Source: Polyodon spathula (lineage: Eukaryota > Chordata > Actinopteri > Acipenseriformes > Polyodontidae). From it: a stretch of 64,000 nt of DNA. The stretch covers positions 11,372,047-11,436,046 of the forward strand of contig NC_054545.1 of NCBI RefSeq assembly GCF_017654505.1, in the 5' to 3' direction. Shown one piece after another: positions 10,268 to 21,085 of this stretch (the first letter of the stretch is position 1; each line of letters starts with the position of its first letter). A model generated the notes under the pieces. It was given only the letters and a program-made list of their open reading frames with translations, did no database searches and was not told the origin of the DNA. The translations under genes were made by a program, and so were the position numbers.

Positions 10268-12326
10268 TCTACTGCCTCGTCCAGCAGGGCAGGTGATGGA
10301 CCCTCAAACCAGCGGGTTTGAGGCAATCATTCAATTCAGTCATCATATAATCATCAATAATATATTATTGACATTTCTGTGTTGTGAGGGTTTATGCTGA
10401 TTTCCTGAAATATCTTCATATCATAAGTGGGTGCTTGGTAGGCAGGTGCTACAGTATCTAAGACTTCACAAATGTAAGCTGCAAAGTTATTTTATAAATA
10501 AACACTAGGAGGCACTAAGGAACAATAGATTTTTTATTTTTTTTTCTGGACACTTCGAAGGCCAATTTTAGTATGTAATAAATATATGACATTTATATAC
10601 AGTGTATATTTAATTTGTATTTTATAAGCAAAACAAATGGCAAACATCATTCAACTGTTGTATTCAGTGAGGATGGTCAGTATATCACACCTTGAAAAAT
10701 GAAGGAATAAAGCTAGTTAAACTAAGAATTTAGATTAATTTGTGCAATGATTTGTGGCACATGCACAGTGATTTATTATTGGTGTGTATTAAACACAGCC
10801 TTGTGCACTGTACTTCAGTTATGTACTTGCTTTCTATATGTATTAAAGAGGTATTTTTATATCATATGTATCTTCTACTGTTAATATCCTATTGCAGTAT
10901 GTGTTCTCTGCCATTCTGAATTGTTTCTGTCTAGATCTTCAGTCACCAGGCTTACTAACTATTCAAGAAAAAAAAAAGTCATTTGTTAAGCGGTGAAATT
11001 CTAAAAATGCTTTGAAAAATTAACAGAAGGGTCAGATGTAAGTCCTGTTCTTACTATAACTGTATTTTTCACCTGTACTAATATCTTAAAACCTAATTTG
11101 AATTGCTTTTTTACATTACTATTTTATGGTGTTTGCAATCTACTACTTGCTATTTCAAGGTGTTTAAGTGGTTCTAGGTTCTGTTCTCTAAACCTGCCTA
11201 TACCAGAAGATTCCAGGATTGAAGAGCCATTCCTTTCAGATCATTTGGCAACGTAACCTTTCAACTCTGCTAGCCCCACCTACTCATTTACAGTCGCACA
11301 CCACCTGTGGTCATTTTAAAAACCGCTTCAGAAATTCAACTTTAAGAAGTATTTAGTAAAGGTTGTTTTGCTGGAATAGTTAGAAACAAGCATGATAAAT
11401 AACTATGCAGGAACAACAACAGAGAATGATTGGAATGTGTTTTTAGAAGATTTAGTTAACAAAGGACGTTTCAAAGAAGCGTACTGTAAGTGGATGGTAA
11501 TTATCATGATGTAAGGTTGTTACATATTTGAATATGAACCCTTTCACACCTGCTATTGCTAAAATACACACGTCATTACATTTAAGGAATTACACTTGCC
11601 CCACCTGAGGTTTGTTTTTCACAGTAGTTATATGTCGTAAAAAATGTACAATTAGAATCATAATTAAGCAAAAATGGTAAGCAAATGAGGTAAGTTCTTG
11701 TGAGAAACAAAATGAACCGCAACAGATGAGGATAAAAGTCTTGTGTTTAAGGGTTGGGATTTCAAGAGGAAAAGAAACAGTAGTGTCACTTTCTGCAAAC
11801 AAGTTTATATAATATGCATTTTTTTATGATTATCCCTTTGCTTTCTTGAACTGTGCACTTCTACACTTTGTTCTGCTTACGCTGTGTCCCTAGTCTTTAT
11901 CTCATACAGCATGTGTCCGTCAGTCTGTCTGACACAAACAAGCCGCAATACAGCTTAAAGCCAATATCACTATTTAAGTCGAGAAGTTCTTTGGGCGTTT
12001 ATAGTATGACAGGAGACTCGAATAGCCAAAGGAATGCTCTTGAGTCAAAGAGAACAGACACATATAAGAGGGTGGAAAAATTGTTCCTAAAAATGCACAT
12101 CTGGAAGTATGTTCGTGGAAAATCTAGGATATTGCCATAATTTTTCCAGTACAGATCAATCTGCCACTGGAATCGGCCTTAACTCTTTCTACACTGCAGC
12201 CTTGTATACAGGTCTAGTTAACTAAACTAGTATTGTAAGCTACCCCTCAAAACAGCAGACTGGTAAACTCTTCTATGACCTTAAAACTTCAAATATACCC
12301 ATACCAAGTTATTATTATGTATTATT

Positions 12327-12490
12327 TATTAGCAGATGCTTTTATCCAAGGTGACTTATAGGTGTTACAGGGCAGTACAGGGTTTCAATGCAAGATTCAT
12401 ATTTCAATACAGTATAGTTTACAGTAAGTGCAGTAATACTACTAGAATACAATATGAACTAGGATGCAACAAGTTAGGATTACAACCATT
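12327..12490. repeat. Fish-type interspersed repeat (GCAGATGCTTTTATCCAAGG motif)
   Basis: The block TTATTAGCAGATGCTTTTAT, then CCAAGGTGACTTATAG, is a motif I know as widespread in ray-finned fish repeats (SINE/LINE tail type). A diverged second copy occurs at 37858-37945. Class and ends are not determined. Confidence 0.5.
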
Positions 12491-14776
12491 TATAGCTACA
12501 ATGACATAGTAATGTAACAGTGCAAGTTGCTCATTAAACCTAATATTTCTAGAAAACAAAAACATGTTAGGTGGGTTTAATTTAACTTAGCACTGAGAGT
12601 AGGGACAATGGAAGCTGAGTGAAAGTACGTTCAGATCTTCTAGGAAACACTTTGATTCAATTCCATTCTGTCCTCGGGTAGCTGGTGTCTCAAGGACAGG
12701 AACCTCAATAGGCTGAACAGTCCGTTTCATGGCTTGTCTTACGACAGCAACTCTTTCTGTACACGAGAAAGATAACATTTCAGTGGGTGCACTGTGAGGC
12801 ACAATGAAGTCCTAATCTGACAATAAACACGTCATGTCCTTAACAATCTGTAAACATTCAATGTTTGTCTAGTTTCTGTGTAGGAACTACTGTAATTGCA
12901 TTTCGAAGAATCTTTCCATTATTGTCCCTGCTTGGCATACATATGTGCATACATATTAGTCTTACAGCTAAAATAATATTGGCCCCCTTTATCAAAGAAA
13001 TTAATTCCCTGCCCTAAAGCCAAGAAAAAATCTCATATTTTACCATTGTTAAAGAAACTTTGGAAGCTGAAATTGTAAAGTAGTAGGTTTCTGTGTAAGT
13101 TAGTATTTTTTAGTTTGTAGTTGAATTTCTCTCATCCAACTTGCTTAAAGACCTCTCAAATCAAGGTTATTCCCATAGTAAAATTAAAATAGCCAATGAG
13201 TAATCAATAAGTAGCAAACTGAATCTGACATGATACCTAAATCTTAGTTTATAAATGTATCAAACAGTCAGAAATCTTTGTCCAGTGGAACCTGAAGCTA
13301 CCTGGAAGCCTCTTTGAGGAACAATCACACATCTAATCATGCGTATCACTAAATAACTCTTGATTCTTATATTATCTGTACATGTGGTGTTATGATAATA
13401 TATTGTTGCAAAAAACAAGGTTAATTCTGACACATGTTTACAGATACAATAAACACAGGTACATACTATTATACAAACATTTATAATCTAATGTATTTAT
13501 TTTGTGTGCCAATATCCTTACTAGGATTTGGTTGTAACGGTACGAAACTATTAACAATATTAATATTGAACCATTTTAATGGTTTTAAATCTATATCCAT
13601 ATTTTAATCTATATTGGATTTTGTATGTTGAATTGAATATAGGTCAATTTAACACTGACACTGGATTGTGCTTGTTTCTTGGGAAATATATATCTCTCTG
13701 GATTGGGATGTCCTGAAACAAACCAAGTTAAAACCTACTGAAGTGATATTTTAACCCTGATCCTGTTATACCGCTGAATGAGATTCAAATAATAAGGTGT
13801 GTCTTTCCTACACCCCAAGCTCACCCACCCCAGGTTGTCCAGTCAGTCTATAGTCTCTGTCATCCCTTAAGGCCTTCGAGGCTGAAAACATTAAAACACA
13901 ACACAAATACAGTGTTGAGACCAGTCAAGGGTGCAATAAAATGAAGCTTTGACATAACTTTGACAACTCAGATTGATATTGATTAACACTGGCCTTTAAA
14001 TGAGGTTTCAGTGTTTTTTAAAGATCTGTCTGTGTTGATCATTGAAACAGACATCACCCAAGGTAACATCTGAAAGAATGGAACATTGTGAATTACTGTT
14101 GATAAACTAAATGTAGCACAACATGCCCACAAACAAGCCTTGGACAATATCTGTATAACAACCTCCTAGTAACCATTTATAAACCTATATAACAAATATT
14201 ATAGTAGGGCTCAAAAACACTCTACTTTCCTATATTATACTGCAGTACATACTATATTATAGGGTACTGTAGTGTTTTTGGATGGTACAGTAGTATTTTT
14301 GTATATCTACTCAGGAGATTTTATATTTTAGAATTATTCTATTCATGTATTTTTGGTCCTATTCTATTTTGTGGTCATGATTAGTGGAAAAAGATCTAGT
14401 AATAAGCAAGGTGGATTCCCATAGTGAAAAAAAGTTTGTAACACTGCAGTAAGAAAATTTTAGCATTAATATACAACAGTAGATCTGACACGACTGTGTA
14501 AAATTGTTAAAATATCACTTGAAAGACAAGACGCTTTGTCAAATTAGCACAAAACAGTCAAATGCCCTATTTATGCAAGTCAGAGATGCTTCTCAAGCAA
14601 TGTATTCTCCTATCTTTCTCAGAATGTGTGTGACTGAAGATCAAGCATTTGTGAAGTGGTGCATCTCAAGACAATCACACAGTAAGCTGAGCTGAGCTGT
14701 GATTTGAAAGATAATGTTCTGGTTGGCTGGCTAACTACTAGTACATTTTTAACCTTGCTCATCAAATGCAACTTTT

Positions 14777-14796
14777 GTGTGTGTGTGTGTGTGTGT

Positions 14797-14872
<76 letters not shown>
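14777..14872. repeat. Compound (GT)n(AT)n microsatellite
   Basis: About 45 bp of GT dinucleotide with one slip, running directly into about 50 bp of AT dinucleotide. Confidence 0.95.
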
Positions 14873-14874
<2 letters not shown>

Positions 14875-15109
14875 TATAATCTTAAATTTTTCTTATAATG
14901 AACGTTAATTAACTTGCAATTAATTGTTTGTAAAGCGAAAATACATTGGGTAGACTGTATGTTGTGTGGCATGGATTACATTAGAATTAATTACCCACAA
15001 CTTAGACGTTGTGTGCGTGGAAATAGCGACTTTATGTCATACCGTTGAAACTAGATAAAATTTATGTGCATAAGAATACCGAATGGCTATTGTGTCAGGA
15101 CATTCTATT

Positions 15110-15186
<77 letters not shown>
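15110..15186. repeat. (AT)n microsatellite upstream of CHAC1
   Basis: About 77 bp of pure AT dinucleotide, roughly 190 bp left of the first stress-element match in the CHAC1 promoter. Confidence 0.95.
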
Positions 15187-15188
<2 letters not shown>

Positions 15189-15378
15189 GTATTGTTCAAG
15201 GTTCAATTTTTAGAAAAGTTTATTTATGTTTAAGTCCGGTCCTTAGTCATATCCGCACACATATATTTGTTCAGATTTGGTGTACTTTTGCGGGTAAATT
15301 AATTACTGAAATCTCTGCAGGCGTTTCAAACCACACTTTACGCAATCCTACCGGTCCTTGCGCAAAACACTGTGCAAC

Positions 15379-15387
15379 ATTGCATCA
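15379..15387 (-). promoter_or_regulatory. CHAC1: C/EBP-ATF response element, distal copy
   Basis: ATTGCATCA on + (TGATGCAAT on -), identical to the amino-acid-response element of the CHOP gene, which binds ATF4-C/EBP dimers. CHAC1 is an established ATF4 target. This copy is about 290 bp upstream of the TATA box. Confidence 0.6.
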
Positions 15388-15419
15388 ACCAAGACTATAA
15401 AAAAAATGCGACTGCAAAC

Positions 15420-15426
15420 TGACGTG
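15420..15426 (+). promoter_or_regulatory. CHAC1: UPRE/CRE-like word TGACGTG
   Basis: Core shared by ATF6/XBP1 and CREB/ATF sites, 33 bp after the distal ATF4-type element. A seven-base match alone is weak; its value is the setting. Confidence 0.35.
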
Positions 15427-15434
15427 TTTTACAA

Positions 15435-15623
15435 CCAATAACAAGCCAATTCCTCCTATTAGACACATCATGTATCCTATCACGGGCATAGAAAGGCAGG
15501 TTTTAGCATCCCTCGTCTCCAATGAAGAATGTAAAAAGGTATTTTGAGTGGGACCTGTCTGCTGCTCATGATTGGACACATTAAAACCATAAACCATCTT
15601 TTAAGGAGTCTGATTGGCCCAAT
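15435..15623. promoter_or_regulatory. CHAC1: Cluster of six CCAAT boxes in the CHAC1 promoter
   Basis: CCAAT at 15435-15439, 15446-15450, 15519-15523 and 15619-15623, with reverse copies (ATTGG) at 15571-15575 and 15613-15617, all within 190 bp ending 50 bp before the TATA box. NF-Y, which binds CCAAT, is a usual partner in stress-induced promoters. Confidence 0.5.
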
Positions 15624-15673
15624 CTGCAAAGTGTCACGTTGAGAAACAGACACGCGTGTGCAGAATTGGGGAT

Positions 15674-15679
15674 TATAAA
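15674..15679 (+). promoter_or_regulatory. CHAC1: Candidate CHAC1 TATA box
   Basis: TATAAA in the context GGATTATAAATACAAG, just downstream of the CCAAT cluster. It predicts transcription start near 15705 and a leader of about 460 nt. A weaker TTTATAATT at about 15988 is the alternative. Confidence 0.45.
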
Positions 15680-15869
15680 TACAAGCATAGCGCAATTGAA
15701 TTCTATCACAGCGTCTGGTGTCAGTAACCGGGTTAGGAAATCAGATAAACGTTACACTCTGTAGTCCAAGATTACTAGTATATTGTAATATTTTAAATCA
15801 AAGAAACAAAAATATAGACTATAAGTACGAACTTCAGAATTTAACATTTTATTTTATAAAACCGAAAAC

Positions 15870-15884
15870 ATGACAGCATTTTAA
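15870..15884 (+). other. CHAC1 upstream ORF 1 (4 codons)
   Basis: ATG ACA GCA TTT TAA in the predicted leader. Its relevance depends on the start site assumed from the TATA box at 15674. Confidence 0.35.
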
Positions 15885-15923
15885 AATTGCAAATTGGCAG
15901 AGAAAAAAAATCCAACTGCACCA

Positions 15924-16019
15924 ATGCATACTGCAAAAGCGAAAAGGATCAAATATATACGTCAAACTTCAAAAAAGAGGCACCTCTTTATAATTTTGCA
16001 TCGACCTATAGAGCAATAA
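15924..16019 (+). other. CHAC1 upstream ORF 2 (31 codons)
   Basis: ATG at 15924, stop TAA at 16017-16019, not overlapping the main ORF. Lys/Arg-rich peptide starting MHTAKAKRIKYI. Depends on the assumed transcription start. Confidence 0.35.
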
Positions 16020-16029
16020 CACCCGCATT

Positions 16030-16038
16030 ATTGCATCA
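16030..16038 (-). promoter_or_regulatory. CHAC1: C/EBP-ATF response element, proximal copy
   Basis: Second exact ATTGCATCA, 129 bp before the CHAC1 start codon and so probably inside the leader. A one- to two-base variant (TTTGCATCG) sits at 15995-16003. Confidence 0.55.
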
Positions 16039-16064
16039 GACAAACCCGACTGCAGAACAGTCTG

Positions 16065-16100
16065 ATGCTTTGCACCTTCTCATCATCAACCTTTATCTAA
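16065..16100 (+). other. CHAC1 upstream ORF 3 (11 codons)
   Basis: ATG at 16065, stop TAA at 16098-16100, 66 bases before the main start codon. Confidence 0.35.
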
Positions 16101-16166
16101 AGCTAACATTTATTATTTTACTAAACCGATTCGCCGTGTTTAATAGCAAATACACACCGAATCGAA

Positions 16167-16337
16167 ATGAAGTTGAAAGAAATCATGACAGAGAAATCCT
16201 CTTTGTGGATTTTTGGGTACGGTTCTTTGGTCTGGAAGCCTGATTTTAAATTCAGTAGAAGCAAAATTGGGTACATTAGTGGCTACAGCAGAAAGTTCTG
16301 GCATGGGGATACGTTCCACAGAGGCAACAAAGAAATG
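16167..16337 (+). CDS. CHAC1: CHAC1 exon 1 coding part
   Basis: 57 codons including WIFGYGSLVWKPD. Donor GTGAGT directly after an ATG (Met57) codon. Confidence 0.95.
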
Positions 16338-16700
16338 GTGAGTTGGTGCTTTTTACATTGTGGTCTATGTAGCTGAGCAAGGCAATTCAATTGAAATGGG
16401 GTGAAGTAAAGAATGTCATATTGAATGTCAGTCACTTGCCCTATACTAGTAGGGTAACTGCAAAGGAGCCCAGGTGTGTGTGTGTTCTTCAAATCTGTGC
16501 CTGTATAGGCAATGTTTTTGTTATACAGATACACAGTGACAGTAACCTGCAGGTAAATTCCAGTCTGATGCAACTCTAGCGTCACTTTGCATTGCGTGGT
16601 GTGTTCTGATCTGTGACTATTCCCGTTTCTGCAGCCTGGGCGAGTGGTTACCCTCGTGGAAGATGGTGAAGTAAGTACATTTCTTGTTTTATATATATAT

Positions 16701-16756
<56 letters not shown>

Positions 16757-17311
16757 CAAAGAGAACTGTTTACTTATGAGAGCTGTGCTGATGTAGAATA
16801 TATGTAGCTGTTTCTATGCAGTTATAGATTTAGAGTTGGTTGCAGTATACCAATGTAATACCATATGTAAATCTCTGTCTGTTCTAAAGTGAAGTGCATG
16901 TATATCTTTCAGGCTTGCACATGGGGAGTGGCCTATGAGGTCCAGGGTGCCCAGATAGAAGAGTCCCTCAGGTACCTGAACATCCGAGAGAGCTCACTGG
17001 GTGGGTACGTCACTGAGCTGGTGGAGTTCTACCCACGTGGCGAGAATGAGTCAATGCTGGCACTGGTTTACATTGCCACCTCGGACAATCCCATCTACCT
17101 GGGTCCTGCCAGTTCAGAGGAGATCGCTGCACAGATCGCCATGTCCAGCGGCAAAACCGGCCACAACATTGAGTACCTTGTACGGCTTGCAGAGTTCATG
17201 CGACTGTACTGCCCAGAGGTAGAGGACGATCATTTGTTCTCCATTGAAACTGCAACAATAGCCATGCTGCCATACTTGATAAACAAAAAACGGTCAACGC
17301 CTGTGTTTTAA
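16167..17311 (+). CDS. CHAC1: ChaC glutathione-specific gamma-glutamylcyclotransferase 1 (3 exons, 201 aa)
   Basis: Cytosolic enzyme that cleaves glutathione to 5-oxoproline and Cys-Gly; induced through ATF4 in ER and amino-acid stress, and reported in mammals to bind Notch and block its furin processing. Exons join as 16167-16337, 16635-16670 and 16913-17311, all on whole codons. The protein carries the glycine-loop motif YGSLVW (residues 18-23), the family segment GYSRKFWHGDTFHRG, PGRVVTL, and the catalytic Glu in NIRESSLGGY (Glu95). The length fits fish CHAC1 (about 196) better than CHAC2 (about 178), and the DLL4 neighbour agrees. The start at 16167 is the first in-frame ATG; Met7 at 16185 lies in an equally good context. 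Intact, with no frameshift. Likely regulated by the two ATF4-type sites upstream. Confidence 0.95.
16635..16670 (+). CDS. CHAC1: CHAC1 exon 2 (36 bp)
   Basis: Microexon of 12 codons, PGRVVTLVEDGE, equivalent to human PGRVVTLLEDHE. Acceptor TTTCTGCAG, donor GTAAGT. Confidence 0.95.
16690..16755. repeat. (AT)n microsatellite in CHAC1 intron 2
   Basis: About 66 bp of AT dinucleotide, starting 20 bp after the donor of the 36-bp exon. Confidence 0.95.
16913..17311 (+). CDS. CHAC1: CHAC1 exon 3, coding part
   Basis: 132 codons plus TAA. Encodes CTWGVAYEVQG, the catalytic NIRESSLGGY, GHNIEYLVRLAEFMRLYCP and a short, poorly conserved C-terminus. Acceptor TATCTTTCAG. Confidence 0.96.
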   Translation, partial: ACTWGVAYEVQGAQIEESLRYLNIRESSLGGYVTELVEFYPRGENESMLALVYIATSDNPIYLGPASSEEIAAQIAMSSGKTGHNIEYLVRLAEFMRLYCPEVEDDHLFSIETATIAMLPYLINKKRSTPVF

Positions 17312-17546
17312 CCTGTTTGTTCCCGTCCTTCCTCCACCACAGAACATAAGCTCATAACCCCCTTCCCCCCTTTTATTTTTAACTGTATTACAGTGTTTTT
17401 TGTCATCACATACTGTATCTCTTTCCCAGTAAGGTTTACCAGTCTATAGTTGTTGCACACTTCTACAAATGGTGCATATTGTAGTTTATATTCATACATG
17501 ATACTTAATATATGTATAGAAGCTCATATACAAGTGTGTATGTGTG

Positions 17547-17548
<2 letters not shown>

Positions 17549-17615
<67 letters not shown>

Positions 17616-17665
17616 CATTACACACACACACACACACACATATGTGTGTGTGTGTGTGTGTGTGT
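17549..17665. repeat. (AT)n-(CA)n-(TG)n compound repeat in the CHAC1 3' UTR
   Basis: About 63 bp of AT, then about 20 bp of CA, then about 22 bp of TG. The CA and TG arms are complementary with almost no loop, and the AT tract is self-complementary. Confidence 0.93.
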
Positions 17666-18124
17666 ATGAAAGGGAACTGTGCTATTGTTCTGTAAGTAGT
17701 TTATTAATTTATAGAATTATTTGCTGGTGTGCCAAATGCAGCATTTCTGTCTCATGCTTGGTGGGTCATGTGTATACACTGTGTGAATCAACAGTATGTT
17801 TGAAAATATGTTTTCTTCAGTTTCCAGTGGTGCTTTGTTTAACTAATAGTTTAAATTGAAAGTTTAAATTGAAAAGGATTATTTTTATGCCAAGCTGATG
17901 TAAGTGGACATTGAGTTTAATGGTACCAATGTATGCTAGCAATTAAGGTGTTTTAATGTTGGTCTGCCTGTCAGTATGGACTTATTGTGCTTTTGTAGCC
18001 ATGTTCATGGTGACGTTTTATGTATGCAAAAGCCTGATACAACATGCTCATGATTAATTAATACCTTTGTTTTGAAAGGAAGTATTTGATATTTACTTTT
18101 ACATTATACGTACAACCATACTCC

Positions 18125-18130
18125 AATAAA
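18125..18130 (+). terminator. CHAC1: CHAC1 poly(A) signal
   Basis: Canonical AATAAA, with a G/T-rich element about 20-40 bases later (TTGTTTTGTTGGGG), the usual cleavage arrangement. Confidence 0.75.
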
Positions 18131-19430
18131 GGTCAACACACACGATTGTTTTGTTGGGGTTTTTTTTGCATATGAAAAAAATTATACCACGAAACCACAA
18201 TAGTTTATTGTTGCATCAGTTCAGAGTATGACGGCAAAACATTAACATGCACTTTAAATAGATTTGAAGGGAAATTGATTTATTGTGGAAGCCCTGGTAT
18301 GACAATATAAAACGAGATTGACTAATAACTTTGGAAGAACACGTAATTAAGAGAAGTTAAATCACAGCAAATAAAGGGCAACTGAATATACTATTAGTAC
18401 ATACAGGTAAATGTATCCAACACCATGCTGAGCAGTGTACTTGCAATATAAGCTGAATGAGATGGAGATAAAAGTACCATAAATGTCTTGATGAAAAATT
18501 CTTAACACAAAGTTTGGGGGTGCAATTTATGTTGCCTATAAACAAAAAAAACATTACAATTTAATAATCCAGCATTCCACGTTCACACCTGAGACTAGGC
18601 ACTAAGGTGCATTCGTCACATTTGGATTCATAACCAACTACGTTTGGGTACAGTTGAAGTACACTGAAATTTATAAAACACCTATTCCTTACATGGGAAG
18701 CTCTAGAAATGAACTGGGTGACACACAGTGGAAGCACCAGCTTGCCTTCTGTAACAGTTTACTTCATATTCATTATGTTGTCCTTATTTGTTTTAATAAG
18801 TATGAAAGAGCGTTTCCCAAACTGAAAAACAAAATGAACAATTCCAAACCTGCTAACGATATCTCCAGCAATGCCTTCTCCCTTTCAAATTGTTTTACTT
18901 ACACCACTCAGTATGTAGTGATCCTCAGAGTGTCACCCAAGAAAGAGGACTTTTCTTAAGCACTTCTTGTACAGGGGGTCATTGTGAGGTCGGTGTACTT
19001 TCACAAAGTAATTCTGGGCCAACCTGAATTTCAGTGTTGCCTGAAGCCCCTTCCTTTTCGTCTTAGGTTTGGGATTTGAAAAACAGGTTCAGGATTGTAG
19101 ACTGTTATTAAAATACTTTTAGCAGTACAGGTACTTACCACTCCTAAACATGCCACCCCTCCAGATTATCACTTATATTTAAAATGATTTCTCTACTGTA
19201 AAGACAAAGCTACATTATACATACATTTCTGCATCAATTACATTTCAATACTATGGCATGGTTATAGCATACTGCAATTATCTTTCCTTGCAATTACCTA
19301 TGTGGTTTTATTGTATCCCTTATTTACCAGTACAGGATTGTTATTCTGAAATAAAAGCCACGTATCTTGCATTGTTTTGCAAAATCACATTTTTTTTTTG
19401 TCACTGGGATTACATTTTTTTTATTTTACT

Positions 19431-19514
19431 CCACATTGTTGTTTTCTTAGGAAATAAAGGAAACAATCCCTTCCACATTGTTGTTTTCTTAGGAAATAAA
19501 GGAAACAATCCCCT
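19431..19514. repeat. 42-bp tandem duplication
   Basis: Two consecutive copies starting CCACATTGTTGTTTTCTTAG at 19431 and 19473, identical apart from the extreme end. Looks recent. Confidence 0.95.
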
Positions 19515-21061
19515 TTTCAAAATAATTAGAAGAAATTTAGGACTACATGCAGTTAAATGTCTGAGATGCTTATTGCTGGTTGAGTAACTAGCCCAGTGTT
19601 GTCTCTGGAAATGACTACAAGTATACATAAATACTGATGTGCTTTGAAGTGCCTTATAATTGCAGAATTTAGAACAGAACATCATGTTTCTCACTCTTAG
19701 TGCTCTGAGTGCCTGCATTTTTTTTCCATTAGCTTAATGTTTAGTTTTTTTGTTTAAATTGGATTTAGCATCTGTAGTACATGAAATGTGGGCAGTCATA
19801 GACTCTCACAAACACCAGCTCAGTGTTGTTAATGCTTTTAAAATGACAGGCTGTGCTGTGCTCTACTTTGCTTCCTGGATTTACGCCCAGTGTGGGTCAA
19901 AGGTCACCCTGACATGCTGCTGTTTACTACAGTAGCTATGACATCACTTTGGGAACAGGGCCAGAGTAGCACATGGAAAAGGGTTATTCAAATACAATTC
20001 CACAGCATGCGTGCAGTTTAAAAAAAAAAAAAACAATGCAAGACTGGACATTTACATTGTTCATGCAGGGAATATTAAAACCAAAGGTGATGCATATTTT
20101 AACAGTAAAACAGACCAGTCACTTTGCTGTGAAACATTACATTCGGTAATAGTGAAAATGTTGTTTTGTTGGTGGCTGTACAGTCCCCTTGCCAGTTTTA
20201 GTGTTTCTTTGTATCCAATGCCCAATATTTTATACAGTTGTGTTTTCTTTACTTTGGTTTGGAATACTTGACTGCACATCTGTGGCTTGTGGATTACCCA
20301 TTTACATGAACCTGAATAATTAACAAATGGTTCTTTCAATTTCTTGCAGCATTGACAAGTAACAGCAAGAAAAGAACAATGCTTCTGGGGGACAAAGCCA
20401 GACAATTCCAAAGTTCCTGGTTCCAAATGGCCTGGGTTCCAGAAAGTAAAGGGAACAAAAACAAAGCAATGCTAGCATAACCTAAGGGTTTATAGTTGGT
20501 GTTCCATGATTCTCTCAATAGAGTTTGTCAAAGCAGCAGGTTGACAAATGTATGGAAATGAGCCGATGGGTGTCTATATGGAAAAAGATTTAACAATATA
20601 CCAAAAGGAAATGAACATTTGTAGCAGCTTATTCGGTGTCTTTTAAATTTTATTTAAAAAAAAAACCAAAACATAAATCTGTTTGGGGTTTTTATAAACG
20701 CTTAGTTCAGGAGGGTATAAATACAGATTTTTACTGTACGTATTCCTGCACCTAATCACAATTTAAAATGGCTAATGCTCTCAGGTATGTATGTGTGCAC
20801 TACTTCCTTTAGAAAATATCCATGTAGGGCTGGAAATAATACCTTCAAGTTGAACCCCATTCCATGCGGAAACCAAAGGAAACAAGATCTCCTGCAGCAC
20901 TCTATACCGGAATATCAGTCACCATTCCAGGAATAAACTTCTCAACGAGTTCCAAGAATCAGGGTGAAGAAAGAACAGGCTCTTGTTTACCAGCTGTGGG
21001 AAGGAGCACTGGGAGGTCGTGGTTACACAGAGAATTATAGCTGACTAATGAAAAGGGCAAT

Positions 21062-21085
21062 CCCCCCCCACCCCCCCACCCCCCC
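21062..21085. repeat. C-rich tract (three C runs of 7-8)
   Basis: Eight C, A, seven C, A, seven C; G-quadruplex or i-motif capable. Confidence 0.9.

Larger units (their letters stand above)
17312..18150 (+). other. CHAC1: CHAC1 3' UTR
   Basis: From the stop to about 20 bases past the AATAAA at 18125. Contains an (AT)n, (CA)n, (TG)n block that could fold strongly in the mRNA. Confidence 0.7.

Noticed and set aside
15613..15640. ER-stress response element (CCAAT-N9-CCACG) in the CHAC1 promoter
   Set aside because: CCAAT at 15619 is followed by TCACG at a 10-base spacing, so neither sequence nor spacing is exact.
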